From positions 167,091 to 231,090 of the forward strand of contig JBBBDQ010000226.1 of the NCBI GenBank assembly GCA_037127315.1: a DNA stretch of 64,000 bases, written 5' to 3'. This document shows, in pieces, positions 23,201 to 34,717 of the stretch. The DNA is from Ascarosepion bandense. Lineage: Eukaryota; Mollusca; Cephalopoda; Sepiida; Sepiidae. A program made the translations under genes and the position numbers. The notes beneath the pieces were generated by a model, which searched no databases, was not told the DNA's origin, and saw only the letters and a program-made list of their open reading frames with translations. Numbering within the stretch: the stretch's first letter is position 1; each line of letters starts with the position of its first letter.

Positions 23201-25470
23201 AAGAAAAAGAAATATAGCCTAATTCGATATTTATTATTTGAAAAAGAAAATATGGAGAAATAGCTTTATCTGATAATTTATTTTGAAAAGGAAGAAATCG
23301 AGGGTAAATCTTGCATTTGAAAAAGAATATAGTGAAATAGAGATTGTTATGGTATTTTTCATTTGAGAAAAACAAAAATAAGGAGAAGTATAGCTCTGTT
23401 TAATAATTTTTTTGAAAAAGAAGAAAATAAGGAGAAATATATATTGATATTTTTTATTCAAAAAATAGAAATCCAGGAGAAATATAGTTTAATTTTTTTT
23501 TTATTTGAAAAAGAAAAATATATGGAGAAATATTGCTTATTTTGATATATTTCATTTGAAAAATCAGAAAATATTGAAAAATATAGCATATTTGATATTT
23601 CACATTTGGAAAAGAAAAAAAACATGAAAGAATATAGCTTATTTTGACATTTTTCATTTTAAAAAGAAGGAAATAAAGTGAAATAGGTTTTTTTTATATT
23701 TCTTATGTAAAAATAAGAAAATATATAAAAATATAGCTTACTTTGATATTTTTCAGTAGAAAAAAAAAGAAAATAAACAGAAATATAGCTTATTTTGACC
23801 CCTTTCAGAATAAAAAGAATAAAATAAGGAGAAGTGTACCTTATATTTATATTTTTCATTTTAAAGAATAAGAAAATGATGAGAAATATAGCCTATTTTG
23901 ATATTTTTGATTTGAAATAGGAAATAAATAAGGAAAAAATACAGCTTATTTTGATACTTTTTATTTAAAAAAATAAGGCAATATATAGCCTTTTTTATAT
24001 TTTTCCTTTAAAAATGAAGAAATTAGAACTTATTTTGATGTTTTTCATTTGAAAATACAAAAAATGAAAAGAAATATAAGTTATTTTGATCTTTAAAAAA
24101 AATGAAAATATGAGAAAATAGTTTATTTTGATATTTTTTTTAAAGAAATTAAAATAAACAGAAATATACATTATTTCAAAATTTTCATTTGCCAAAATAA
24201 AAGAAGTATAGCTTATTTTGATATTTTTCTTTTGTAAAAGAAGGAAATAAAGAGAAATATGTGCTGTTTTTATATTTTTCATGTGAAAAATAAGAAAATA
24301 TACAGAAATGTAGCTGATTTTGATATTTTTCATTAGAAAATAAAGAAAATAAGAAGAAATATAGATTATTTTGATATTTTGTATTTGAAAAAGAAGGAAA
24401 TAAAGAAAAAGTTCACTTCTTTTAATATTTTTCATTTGAAAAAAATAAAATCAAGAGAAATATATCATATTTGAAATAAAATCAAGAGAAATATATCATA
24501 TTTTGATATTTTTCATTTGAAACCAGAGAAAATAAAAAGAAAAAAATCTATATTATAATCTGTTTATTTTGAAAAAATAGAAAATAAATAGAAATATAGC
24601 TTATATAATGAGAAATATAGTTTATTTTTATATTTTTCATTTGAAAATTTAAAAAAAGTGTATCGTATTTTGATGTTTATTATGAGAAAGAAAATATGGA
24701 GAAATATAGCTTTTTTCAGTATATTTCATTTGAGAAAAAGAAAATAAGGAGAAATGTAGCTCAGTTTAATATTTTTTGTTTGAAAAAGAAGAAACGAATG
24801 AGAAATATACATTATTTTTCATTCGAAAAAACAAAATCCAGGAGAAATATAGCTTTTTTTCATTTGAAAAAGAAGAAAATATGGAAAAATAATGGTTATT
24901 TTTACATTTTTCATTTGGAAAATCAGAAAATATTGAAAAATTTAGCATATTTGATATTTTACATTTGAAAAAGTAGAAAATATGAAAAAAGTATAGCTTA
25001 TTTTGATATTTTTCATTTTAAAAAGGAAATAAAGCTAAATATGTCTTTTTACATTTCTCTTGTAAAAAGTAAGGAAATATATAGAATATAGCTTATTTTG
25101 ATATTTTTCATTAGAAAAAAAGAAATTAGGAGAAATGTAGATTATTTTGATATTTTTTATTTGAAAATAAAGAAAATATGGAGAAATATAACATTTTGAT
25201 GTTTTTCATTAGAAAAAAGAGAAAATGAAAAAAAATAACTTATTTTGATATTTCTTATTTGAAAAAGATGAAAATATGAAAAAATATAGCTTATTTTGAT
25301 ATTTTTCATTTGAAAAAATGATAATAAATAGAAATATACCTTTTTTTAAAATTTTCTTTTTGGAAAAAAATATGATGAAATATAGCTTATTTTGACATTT
25401 TTCTTTTGGAATAGAAGGAAATAAAGAGAAATATGTGTTGTTTTTATAGTTCTCATGTGAAAAATAAGAA
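20279..25470. repeat. Satellite A block 5
   Basis: 51-bp monomers continue in the original orientation to about 25,470. Open frames such as 23,995-24,435 (146 codons, minus) are the 17-residue translation of the monomer. No gene seen. Confidence 0.9.
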
Positions 25471-25620
25471 TTCATTGGCTGGGAAAAGTAATAAAAATAA
25501 AAAAATGTCATCATTTTCTTTTTTTTCTCTCTCTCTCAAATGTTGCAAGCTATGATATCTTCTCTCTTTTCTTATGTTCTTTTTCTTTCTCTTTTTTTTA
25601 TGTCTTTCTTTTTTCTTTCG
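25471..25620. other. Pyrimidine-rich spacer
   Basis: No gene. The stretch is dominated by CTCTCTCT and long T-runs on the plus strand, ending in TTTCGGGTGGGGAGA. Confidence 0.5.
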
Positions 25621-25645
25621 GGTGGGGAGATGTTACGAGCAACAG
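25621..25645 (+). other. Possible polypurine tract and LTR start joined to RT
   Basis: GGTGGGGAGA at 25,621-25,630 followed by TGTTACGAGC looks like a polypurine tract and the first bases of an LTR. Within about 20 bp the sequence becomes reverse transcriptase coding, so if real it marks a rearrangement junction. Confidence 0.35.
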
Positions 25646-26400
25646 CAACTGATTTGATTTCACATGTCGTAGAGTTATTGGATAAGAAACCTATAAGGCA
25701 GCACCCTTATAGGCTGAATCCAAGGACACTAAAGGTTCTCTGATAGGAGATAAATTATATGCTCAACAACGAAATTGAGCCCAGACAGAGCGAATGGGTC
25801 TCACCTTGTGTCTTAGTTGATAAACCGGTCGGGACGAAGAGATTCCGTACTGATTATAGGAAGTAACTCGAAGACAGACTACTATCCTATTCCTTGAAGA
25901 GAGGGCTGTATCGATTGGATAGGCAGAGTGTGATATATTTCCAAATGTGACCTATTAAAGGGTTATTGGACTGTACTGCTGACGGAAAGAGCCAAGGAGA
26001 TATCATCCTTTGTAACTCAGGAAGGAGCTTACTAATAGAGAGTAATGCCCTTCGGCATGAGAAATTCCCAATCAACATTTGTGTGACTAATGAATAAGTG
26101 TTTAGCTGGAATACCAGCTTACATTGACAGCATAGTAATTTATAGCGATACCTGGAAAAATATATAGAGACATGGAAAGAGTATTCCAGAGGCTTGCTGC
26201 CTCTAAGTTAACAATAACCTTGGCAAAAAGTGACTTTTGCATGGCAGAAGTAAAATACTTGGGCCATACTGTGGGATATGGAAAGATTTCCTCAAGTGAA
26301 GTAAAGACGCTTGGTATCCAGTGCCATGAAATGTGGTGGATAGGAAATTAAGAATTAAAATCAAACTTCTTTTACAAAAATTCACAATGATGGTTTCTCC
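25646..26400 (+). pseudogene. pol: Gypsy reverse transcriptase fragment
   Basis: Broken plus-strand matches run in the order expected for Ty3/gypsy RT: entry segment KKPIRQHPYRLNP (about 25,680-25,720), fingers block SEWVSPCVLVDKPVGTKRFR (25,791-25,850), a palm segment degraded over 25,920-26,060, then LAGIPAYIDSIVIYSDTW (26,101-26,155). The last holds the catalytic YxDD box, which here reads YIDS, so one of the two metal-binding aspartates is lost. Numerous stops and frame changes occur. A weak connection segment (TFAWQK) follows near 26,230. No RNase H can be followed. The enzyme would have copied element RNA into DNA; this copy cannot. Confidence 0.75.
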
Positions 26401-26744
26401 TAAACAGAAAAAGGATTGATCATGTGCTTGAAGAAAAAGTCAAAACCGGATTTCGCAAGTAGGTGTTAAACTGATTTTCTGACCAATGGAAATGACTTGC
26501 AAGACCAAAAAGAACTTCGCGAATCAGTGCAAAAAAATCTAATGACAATAAAAAGCTCAGATCAGCACCAGTCAGTCAGACTCAGATGGGAGCAGCGAGA
26601 GACACTGCTAAAATGTAGCAAGAGAAGCTTCAAGTCAATTCAAACATTTGTTTTCTCTTTCCGCCTCCTTTTACTTCTTCTTCTCCATCCAAAGACATTC
26701 CTACCAAACAAATACATACGTACTTATCAAATAATTCAAGTTGT
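26401..26744. other. Unassigned sequence between opposed gypsy fragments
   Basis: No gene recognised on either strand. It contains plus-strand CTCCTTTTACTTCTTCTTCTCC-type pyrimidine sequence. The orientation switch between the two gypsy fragments lies here. Confidence 0.4.
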
Positions 26745-27790
26745 CTATCCTTTTTTCAGTCTTATAGGGTCCTTGAAATCTGGCATTTTGGGTTGTCCTT
26801 TCACGGGTGTGAGCATCAGTACCTCATCCACCTCTTTAAATTCTTGCACTGTAGTTCGCTTGTCATACCTTTCTTTTTTGCATCTCTGTGCATGTCTCAA
26901 ATGCCTCCTTGCCAATTCTTGGGCTTAGCTAGATCGCTTCTCATTTGTGTCACATATTCTGTCATAGTTTTAAATAGAGAGTCATTCTCCGTCCACCTTT
27001 CTTTAATCAGCGGCAGCGGTCTTCGCACTGTATGACCAAAAACCATCTCAAATGGGCTAAATTTCAATGATTCTTGTATTGTCTCGCAGACTGCAAATAA
27101 TATGAATGGTAGTCCTTCATCCCATTCCTTCCGATGCTCTAAGCATATTCTTCATAGTTGCATGAAACCGCTCTAATGCCCCCTGTGATCGCAGGTTATA
27201 TGTGCTAGACTTCACGTGTTGGGCGCCTATCTGCTTGCTTAAGCAACTTCGACAGAAAGATGGATCCTCTATCAGTTTGTATAGTCTGAGAAAGTCCTAC
27301 TTTTGCGAAAAAGTTTACTATCTTCTTAGCTGAAATTGCCCTCAAGGCTTCCAGAAACCTCATGGTGGCGCACATCATGGTCAAAATATACCTGTTTCTG
27401 GTCTTTGTTTGGGGCAACGGCCCGATACAATCCAAAATAATCCAGCTGAAAGGCTCTTCCTGCTGGTATAGGCCTGGGGGAATGGTTTGGTTGGGTTTAC
27501 CTGCCCGCTGACAAATCTCGCATGATCTGTAGAATTTTCTTACATCACTTCTGATCCCTGGCCAATAGAAGTGTCTCCTTAGCTTTTCGTGGGTCTTAGT
27601 CATCCCGAGGTGGTCTGACATCAGTGCCTCATGGGCTGTACCCAACAACACTGCACATTTCATGGGCACTACTATTTGTTCATACATATCCCTTTCTTCC
27701 ACTTCTCCACCTTGCGGTGGTTTTCATGTGCTCATTAACACACCATCTTTTACAATTGGCTGCTATTACTCTTCCGTACGGTCATATAAT
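26745..27790 (-). pseudogene. pol: Gypsy integrase remnant
   Basis: The best frame, 27,702-27,205, holds the N-terminal HHCC zinc domain (ending CEICQR) and the start of the catalytic core with WIILDCIGPLP (first acidic residue) and TIQTDRGSIF (second). Downstream on the minus strand, in shifted frames, come LRSQGALERFH with the third acidic residue, then PFEMVFGHTVRRPL and, near 26,760, a KGQPKMPDF-type tail. Together these cover the whole integrase, which would insert the element's DNA into the genome. At least two frameshifts and several stops make it non-functional. Reverse transcriptase and RNase H, which should precede integrase, are absent on this strand. Confidence 0.8.
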
Positions 27791-28210
27791 AACTATATAG
27801 GCTAACATCACCCCTCTGCTCCTTAATCAATTTGTTTCTGGATTAGCTCATATATGAGGTCATCTCTTCCCTATCCTCTGCCTTCAAACATTTGGCTTCC
27901 TGTTGCTGTTGGTATTTTTGTCTTGGTCTCTTAATCGGATTACCCTTTCTCCACGGGCTTCTTTTCTGGTTATGACCGCCGAAATCTTCTTTCTCTCTAT
28001 CCCAACCTTTTTCAGACTCACCTTTCTGTAGCTTTCCGATGAATTCAAAAATTTACCCCCTATATCATTGCTGAGTAATAATTATACACCTCGCATGGGT
28101 AGACTGTCATACCCACTATGACAGGGCCTGTCTTCCATTCAGACTTAAATTCAATTCGATACAGAAGAACTCTCACTGGCCTCCTGCCAATTCCTCTAAT
28201 CATCAGTCCT
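27791..28210 (-). pseudogene. Protease-region remnant
   Basis: In mixed minus-strand frames I can read VLLYRIEFKSEWKTGPVIVG, then LLLSNDIGG, the pattern of the C-terminal half of gypsy proteases, and then basic linker sequence. The active-site DTG/DSG is not visible. The sequence then jumps toward integrase, so the RT and RNase H part has been lost from this copy. Confidence 0.5.
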
Positions 28211-28238
28211 GTTCAATGCTGCACTCATTGGTATGCAT

Positions 28239-28490
28239 TCACACACTAATAGGGATTGGGATGCACCAGTATCTCAAGATATTTATGTTTGTTTTTTCCT
28301 TTGTCTTCCAGTCACATATGAATCCTTTACTTATGAAGGGGCGATACATTCCCTCTACTTGACTCCCAGTTATGGCACCCTGGAGTTTACTTGTGGGGCT
28401 TTTGCTTATATCAGACCCTTTATTTGTCCAACATTGTGAGGTTAAATGTCCAGGCTTCCCACAACGATAACAGACCACAGACACATTTTC
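28239..28490 (-). pseudogene. gag: Gag nucleocapsid zinc-knuckle remnant
   Basis: Minus-strand frame with one intact CX2CX4HX4C knuckle, CYRCGKPGHLTSQC at residues 5-18, the RNA-binding motif of retroelement nucleocapsids. Nothing recognisable follows in the remaining 60 residues. Upstream Gag is cut off near 28,503 where family C sequence begins. Confidence 0.7.
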
Positions 28491-28502
28491 CTTCAGGTAC
28501 CT

Positions 28503-29792
28503 TAATTGAAAGCTAAATGATTAAATTTACTATTTCCATTAATTGAAATATTCTGGCATATTTCAAACCGAAATTATATTCATTGGACCTAAAATTTTGA
28601 TATTTTTTAAAAGATTTTTAATTTTCAGCCATTTTTTTAGCGATCAACACATTTGTAAACAAAAGTTAATTTTTGGTTTTAAAAATCTTGCAAAAATAAA
28701 ATATACATCTCTCACTCGTTATTTTTGGAAAATTAGCAAATTTAAAGTAAAATTTATCTGATTTGAAACATTTGTTTATGGTGTGTAATTTAGAATAGAA
28801 GTATTTCTTAATCACTTGACCTTTCAAGTAGGCGATGACAGCACAGTTTAAAATTTCCTAAGGTGAACCCTTAAAACATGTGACCTTTTAATAATAAGTC
28901 TCTTATGAGTTTCCATAGTAGAAGAAAATGTGAAGTTTAGCATAATAAAAAAAAAAGAAATTATTGAAAAATCTTAATTCTAAATGTTTTGTTTAAGCTT
29001 TTGAATTTTCTATTTTTAAATAAAGTCTATTCTTAATGAATTAATAACCAAAGACACTGAATAACTGAAAAAAATTTAAAAGATTTTTGTAACTTTAATT
29101 AACAAAAAAAAAAAAAAAATGAAAACAATTCTTATAAAAATTCATTATTCATCAAATTTTTTCTTCTTTTTCAGAATATGATATTCTAAAATTATATTAT
29201 TTATAAAATCAATTAAAAGTTCATCTACATTAAAAATAGTGTAGTTTTAATGCACTTTTTATTCTACTATTCGGAGCAGATTTTCTTAATTAAAAAAATT
29301 ACATGATTTACATACCCCAATGAGTCCTGCATTTAACTAATGAAAAAACATTAACATAGATAATGTATTTCTTGAAGTTTTATGCAATTGGAATAGGGTG
29401 GGTAACAGATGTAAAAATATTTTTACCAAGATTTTCTAAAAATAACAATTGCATAAATAATTTCATTAATTTGTGAATAAATTCAGAAAGTTTCTTTAAA
29501 ATCAGACAATTTATTTTTGCAGGAATTTTAAAATTAATGCCTTTCCACGTGAAAAAATTACTTGTGTAATAATTATGTTTTCTTATCGCTGAAGGAAAAC
29601 AAAAAAAAAAAAGAAATTTAATTGAAATTGCGAACATCTTAGAAAGAATTAAAAAAAAAAATGACAACAAAATTTGATCTTTCCTAATAAGAGCATAAAC
29701 ATTTTGATGATAAAACTTTGTTTTTATTAGGTTTAAGCCCCTTTAACATCGTACTATGCCGTTTTGGTGGGGGGGTGAATGAGTGGAGGTAC
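28503..29792 (+). repeat. Family C repeat, copy 1 (5'-truncated)
   Basis: Non-coding A/T-rich repeat shared with 30,134-31,954, 39,262-42,148 and, inverted, 47,275-48,824. It begins at the shared block TTAATTGAAAGC, which lies about 75 bp inside copy 2, and ends AATGAGTGGAGGTAC, the reverse complement of the copy 2 start. No open frame has family similarity. Confidence 0.75.
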
Positions 29793-30133
29793 ATAAAATT
29801 CAGCTTTGAAACTTTTTAAAAGCTACTGAACCTTGATGAAATCACACGTTTTTCAATTGATAACACTTTGATTTTCAATAATTTTTTACGGTTATTGAAC
29901 CTTTACGAAATTGTAATGTTGCTTAGGTTCTGAATATTATATTCATAAAGTCAATATAAACTTTAAAATTTACTAAATATGTATTTATCTTTAATAAAAC
30001 TTTCGGAAAGTTGTTGAAACTTGACAAAATCACTCTTTATCAGTCGATAACACTTCAATTTTAAAAAATCTTTAGGTTTTTTGAACGTTTACGAACCTTG
30101 TAATATATTGTGGTTTAAGCTCTGGAAATTAGA
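29793..30133 (+). repeat. Diverged satellite B spacer
   Basis: Weak satellite B character: repeated phrases such as TTGATAACACTT, a CGAAA/GGAAAGTT pair and TTTACGAA recur with about 180-190 bp spacing. No gene seen. Confidence 0.55.
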
Positions 30134-31954
30134 GGTACCTCCACTCATTTTTGATACCTAAATTTAAATTTTAAAAATAAATAAGTTATCTTCAAGCTTT
30201 AAAATTAGCTTTAATTGAAAGCCAAGAGATTAAATTTAATAATTAGTAAGCAAAACATACTGGTGTATTTTTAACCGAAATTATATTGATTGAAATCTAC
30301 AATTTTGAAATTTTACCAATTTTTTTTAAATATACCGTCATTTTTGATTGATTGACACATTACGTAAACAGTAACCAAATTTCTGTTTTTTTAAAAATCT
30401 TGCAAAAATAAAACATACATCGCTGACACGTTATTTAAGTCAAATTTTAAAATTAAAACTTACCTTTATCTGTTTTCAATCAATTAATAATTGCCAGAAA
30501 TTTACAATAAAAAAGAAAAAATAATTACGCCGTAATTATTTTTTCTACCGTAATTATTATTATTCTACCGTAATTATTACGGTAGCCCTGTTTTTATGTT
30601 AGTCATTGAAGCGATGACAGATGACTGATACGAGATGTTTACAAGGACGCAATGTATGGCAACAATCGTGCTAAAATATATATATATATATATTTGGTTT
30701 TTAACTAAATAGTAAAATTAAAAATGTAACGTAATTTCAGCATTTATATAAATATTTTTCACATTTTCTTGTACTGTACAATACATATTTTTTAAAAATT
30801 ATCATAAATTAGTTAATGCACCTACAGTCACAATTAATTAGAAAATTGAGGAATTGAAAAAAAAATACTTACTTTAAATGTTGAAGGAATTACTTGCAAA
30901 ACAGGCTGTTAAATTTTAGAAACGTAGAGAATAAAATATCGTAAGAATGAAAGTGCGTTCTTCTGTTTTGCTATGTAAGGAGGAATAACCCAGAACGCGT
31001 GTTAACTTATAAAATCATTTTGACCCATATGGAACACCGTACTTTATAAACTTTGAACGAATTTATTTGCACAAATAATTTTTTTTTCTTTGTAAAAATA
31101 TATGGTGAGAAAAATTTTTATTAATTTTATTTTAGATAGGCAGTATAATCATCAATTCTTAACTAATAAAAAAAAATACAGTTCTTTAAAAGATTTTTAA
31201 AATATTTTAAAAACTTTATGAATGATTAAATAAAAAAAAAAATGAAAACAATTCTTTTTAAAATTTTATTAGTAATCGAAATTTTTTTTTCTTCAGACTT
31301 AATTTTTATTATTTATTCCAGCAATTAAAAGTTTATCAAATTAAAGTATATCAAAGTTTTATTGCATTTTTTTATATTTCGCTTCGGAGCAGATTTTCGT
31401 ATCGTGGATAATAATTTTAAATAAAAAAAATAGATGATTTATATTTCCCGATGAGTTCTGCGTTTAAATAATAAATAAGTAAATCACAGAAAATTAAAAT
31501 TTCATGAATTTACGTGAAGGCGGGGGGGAGTAACAGAGTTAAAAAACATTTTTTTTTTCATCACTATTTTAAAAAAATAATTTCAAAAATAATTTTATTC
31601 ACTTGTGAATGAGTACTGAAAGTTTCATTAAAATCCGACAATTATTTGATTTTTGCGAGAATTTCCAAATTAATGTGTTTGTCACCGAAAAAGTGAGTTA
31701 CGTAAAAAAATTACGTAATCGATTGTAAAACAATCGTAACATTTTCGACCACGCTAACTCCAAATCAAAACAAAATTTTCTGCCAAAATTTCGAACATGT
31801 TCAAAGGTATTAAAAAATTTTATAAAATAAATAAAAATTACTTTGATCTTTCCTCTTCATAATAAACATTTTGATAGAAAAAGTTCGTTTTATTAAGTTT
31901 TGAACCTTTTTAAATCATACTATGCTGGATTTTTTGTTATGTAATGGAGGTACC
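30134..31954 (+). mobile_element. Family C element, copy 2 (complete ends)
   Basis: The most complete copy, about 1.82 kb. It starts GGTACCTCCACTCATTTT and ends ATGTAATGGAGGTACC, so the ends are inverted copies over about 12-15 bp with some mismatches. No open frame above 60 codons resembles a transposase. Inside, 30,520-30,600 has repeated TACCGTAATTATTA units including the palindrome ACCGTAATTATTACGGT, and 30,679-30,694 is a short TA run. Best read as a non-autonomous terminal-inverted-repeat element. Because AGGTACCT is itself palindromic, the exact end and target duplication (TA or GTAC) cannot be fixed by eye. Confidence 0.65.
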
Positions 31955-32524
31955 TCATCGAACCCCTTTTGCTTTCAACCTAAATTTTGAAACAAAACTT
32001 TTAAAACTTACTAAAAAAAGTATGATCTCTGAAACTTTCTGAAAGCTATTGAAACGTGACTTGATGAAATGGCATGTTATCAATCGATAGCACTTCCATT
32101 TTCAAAAATTTGGGGGTTTTCAATCCTTTACGAACTTTGTAGTTTATGGCTCTGAAAACTAATATTCGTCAAACAAAACGCTATTGTTTTCAACCTAAAT
32201 TTTGAAAATGTTATAAAACTGAATGTCATATCTCCTCTGTTACTGGAAAACGCTGAAAATCTGCGAAGCACGCATACAGTTTCGGTTTCGAACTGGATTT
32301 CTACATTATGTCTCAGAAATTCATTAAAACAGGTTCAGAGTTTCACTTGCTAAACTTGATTGATCCGTAAATGGAAGCTAAGCTTGATTGATTCGTATGG
32401 AAGCGTTATGTTCTTGCCTACGTCCACACAGCCGGATCACTAACACGACAAATTTGTTCCCGTTCCTCTTCTCTCAACCTTTTGTCCTCTTCTCTTTAAG
32501 GACAACAGCTTTGGAAAATCACAC
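31955..32524. other. Spacer: satellite B-like, then unassigned
   Basis: 31,955-32,240 has diverged satellite B phrases (GAAACTTTCTGAAAGC, TCAATCGATAGCACTT). 32,240-32,524 is of more normal base composition with no gene or repeat that I recognise. Confidence 0.5.
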
Positions 32525-32686
32525 ATTTTCATGTATTAATGGGACGCCGCTGGATTAGAAATCAACAAACACGAGGCGTAACTTTCACGACGCCATCTTT
32601 GTTTCAACTACTCCACACAAGATCTTGACGAATCAAAACATTCACCGTAAGACGGTGTCTATCTTTTCTCAGTCCCCCATATAACA
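32525..32686 (-). repeat. 3' LTR of the decayed gypsy element
   Basis: Matches 36,944-37,101 along its length with scattered differences (shared blocks CAAACACGA, GACGCCATCTTT, CCGTAAGACGGTGT). On the minus strand it begins TGTTATATGGGGGACTGAG. Its outer end near 32,525 is worn. Confidence 0.8.
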
Positions 32687-32700
32687 TCTTTCCGCTTCTA
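32687..32700 (-). other. Polypurine tract of the decayed gypsy element
   Basis: On the minus strand AGAAGCGGAAAGA abuts the LTR start TGTTATATGG. Confidence 0.6.
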
Positions 32701-33239
32701 AAAAAAATAAAAAAAATGTCTTTATTTTTTAGGCTCACTAGGAGAAAGACGTAGATCTTACACCTTCCTTTATTTTCGATTATGTACACATAGCCATGTA
32801 TGCTTTGTCCTAGTGACCTAGGCATTCATCGGGCTGACTACCCTCTTGCCTACAGCAATTATTCTGCCCTTTCACTCTGGACTTTATTCACCTAGTGAAG
32901 CCCTTAAGTCTCACGGGAGTCTTAACTATTCTCCTCGACTGTGTTTTCAACACTGTATCCTCGTTTCGAGGTACCTTTGGATTTGGAGTCCTCACCGTCC
33001 CTCGATTTGATCTTGCTGGGGTTGATACTGGACTCACAGTTTCCCTCACCACATTTTCATTTTCCACATGTTTGTAGGGTAGGACTCACATCCCTACAAG
33101 TTCTTGTGCTTGCTGGTACTTCGACATTCTCTTGATATGAGTGGTGGGTCAATAATGGTAATGGGGCTGCTTCTGCTGTTTTTTTAAATCCACTCTATTG
33201 CGTCGACACAGCTCTCCATCAACTTCAATGTGGTATGAT
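32701..33239 (-). other. 3' portion of the gypsy element, degraded
   Basis: The region between integrase and the polypurine tract. Short frames on both strands look accidental. Near 33,120-33,240 the minus strand still resembles a basic integrase tail. Confidence 0.45.
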
Positions 33240-34220
33240 CTTGCATCTAATCCCTGTCCCACAGACCCTTTTCTTCACACTTTTTCTCCTTTCACATGTA
33301 GTTTAATACGCATTACATCTCCAGGAAGTAATGGTTGAAGAGATTTCCCCTTGTGATTGAAATACCGCTCTTGTTTCTTGCCATCGTGCTTCATCAGCTT
33401 TTTCAGATTCTTAGATATTTCTGGTCTTAGTAGATCTTCACTGGTTGGGAGAAGTGTTTTTGTTCACCTTGACATCAGCCGGTGTATTTCTATGAGCCAA
33501 CATCGCTAGGTATGGATCTGCCTTATCCTCCCTGGCTTTCCGGAAAAGATTCCTTACCATCTTTACTACTGATTCCACTTTCCCATTTGTACGAACTGAC
33601 TGGGGTGTGTGTAAAACACCACTTTCTTGCAAAGGTGGTGAATTCCTGACCATTAAATCGAGGTCCATTTTCAGTGACAAACTGATCTGGTATTCTATAT
33701 CATGCAAAATAGTGCTTAAATTTAGTGGTATCTGTTTTTGTCTCTGTACTTGGAAGGTGATCAATCTCCCAGAAATTGCTCGTGCAATCTACTATGCGTA
33801 GATAATCTCTATCTGTGAATCTAAACAGATCCATTCAGATTTTTGCCCAGAGTCTTTCGGGAATTTCGTGGAGCAGTAAAGGTTCTGCAGCATTAGCTAC
33901 TTCATATTTTCTACATGTGGGATATCTTGCCACATAGTCCCTGATGACACTGTTCATGTTTGGCCAGAATAAGCATTCCCTGGCCCTTCTGCAACATTCT
34001 TCTACTCCCAGGTGTGTTGAATGCAATTTTTCCTTCAAGACCGCTCGTTGGCTCTCCGGAACAAACACATGGTTTCCTCTAAAATTAGTCCATCTTTCAC
34101 CATCATTTCATGCCGCATGCTGAAGTACGATCTCACTTTTGGGTCAAGATATAATTTATCATTTGGCCATTCTTCTAGTATTACCTGCTGTAACTGCTGC
34201 ATGCTTCTATCCTCCCTCAT
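33240..34220 (-). pseudogene. pol: Integrase remnant of the decayed gypsy element
   Basis: Minus-strand pieces 34,220-34,035, 34,068-33,835 and 33,764-33,438 overlap the integrase. The zinc domain is visible as HSTHLGVEECCRRARECLFW with PTCRKYE (second cysteine pair partly lost). In the catalytic core the expected DNGPxF reads ENGPRFNG, so the second catalytic aspartate has become glutamate; REDKADPYLAMLAHRNTPA follows. The tail to 33,240 contains LLPGDVMRIKL, a typical gypsy integrase C-terminus that would help DNA binding. Frame changes occur near 34,040, 33,830 and 33,700. Not functional. Confidence 0.8.
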
Positions 34221-34290
34221 GGCTGTTCGCAGTTCAAACAGCCTTCTTTATGTCACAGGGATATACTGAATTTCTCTAACATCAACATCG

Positions 34291-34717
34291 TCACATTCGC
34301 TGCTTACACCATGGATGTATGCTCTGGACAGTGTATTCGCGAGGAACATTTTTTTTACCTGGATGATATAGAACTGTGGTGTTAAATTTTTGCAACCACA
34401 TCAACATATTCTGTAGGCGCTTTGGACACTTCTCTAATTCCTTTTTTATTATTGCTTCCAACTGCCTATGATGACTCAGCACTGTGATATGTTGTCCAAA
34501 TATATATTGGTCAAAACGTTCGGACGAATACAGCTAGCAGTTTTTTCTCAATCTGCGCATACCGGGTTTCAGAGTCTGTAAGGGCCCGGGTGATGTATGC
34601 TAGAGACTGACCTTCTTGCAGCAGTGCAGCTCTTATGCCTTTCTCACTTGCATCGCATTGGATGACTAGGGAGTTGTTGTGATCATAGTACCTCAGCACA
34701 GGTGCCTCACTCACCAA
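34291..34717 (-). pseudogene. pol: RNase H remnant of the decayed gypsy element
   Basis: The frame 34,717-34,511 begins SEAPVLRYYDHNNSLVIQCD, holding the first catalytic aspartate, and includes DSETRYAQIEKKLLAVF with the catalytic glutamate. The frame 34,482-34,291 continues with KRLQNMLMWLQ and YHPGKKNVPREYT, the end of RNase H, where the usual aspartate (NVxADxLSR) is gone. RNase H removes the RNA strand during reverse transcription. A frameshift near 34,500 splits the domain. Confidence 0.8.

Noticed and set aside
23995..24435. Open frames of 60-146 codons in satellite A (also 12,262-12,663, 16,844-17,281 and others)
   Set aside because: They translate the 51-bp monomer as a 17-residue repeat of Phe, Tyr, Ile, Lys and Asn on both strands, with no start context or conserved domain.
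26497..26928. 143-codon plus-strand frame
   Set aside because: It overlaps the integrase C-terminus on the minus strand and has no recognisable features of its own.
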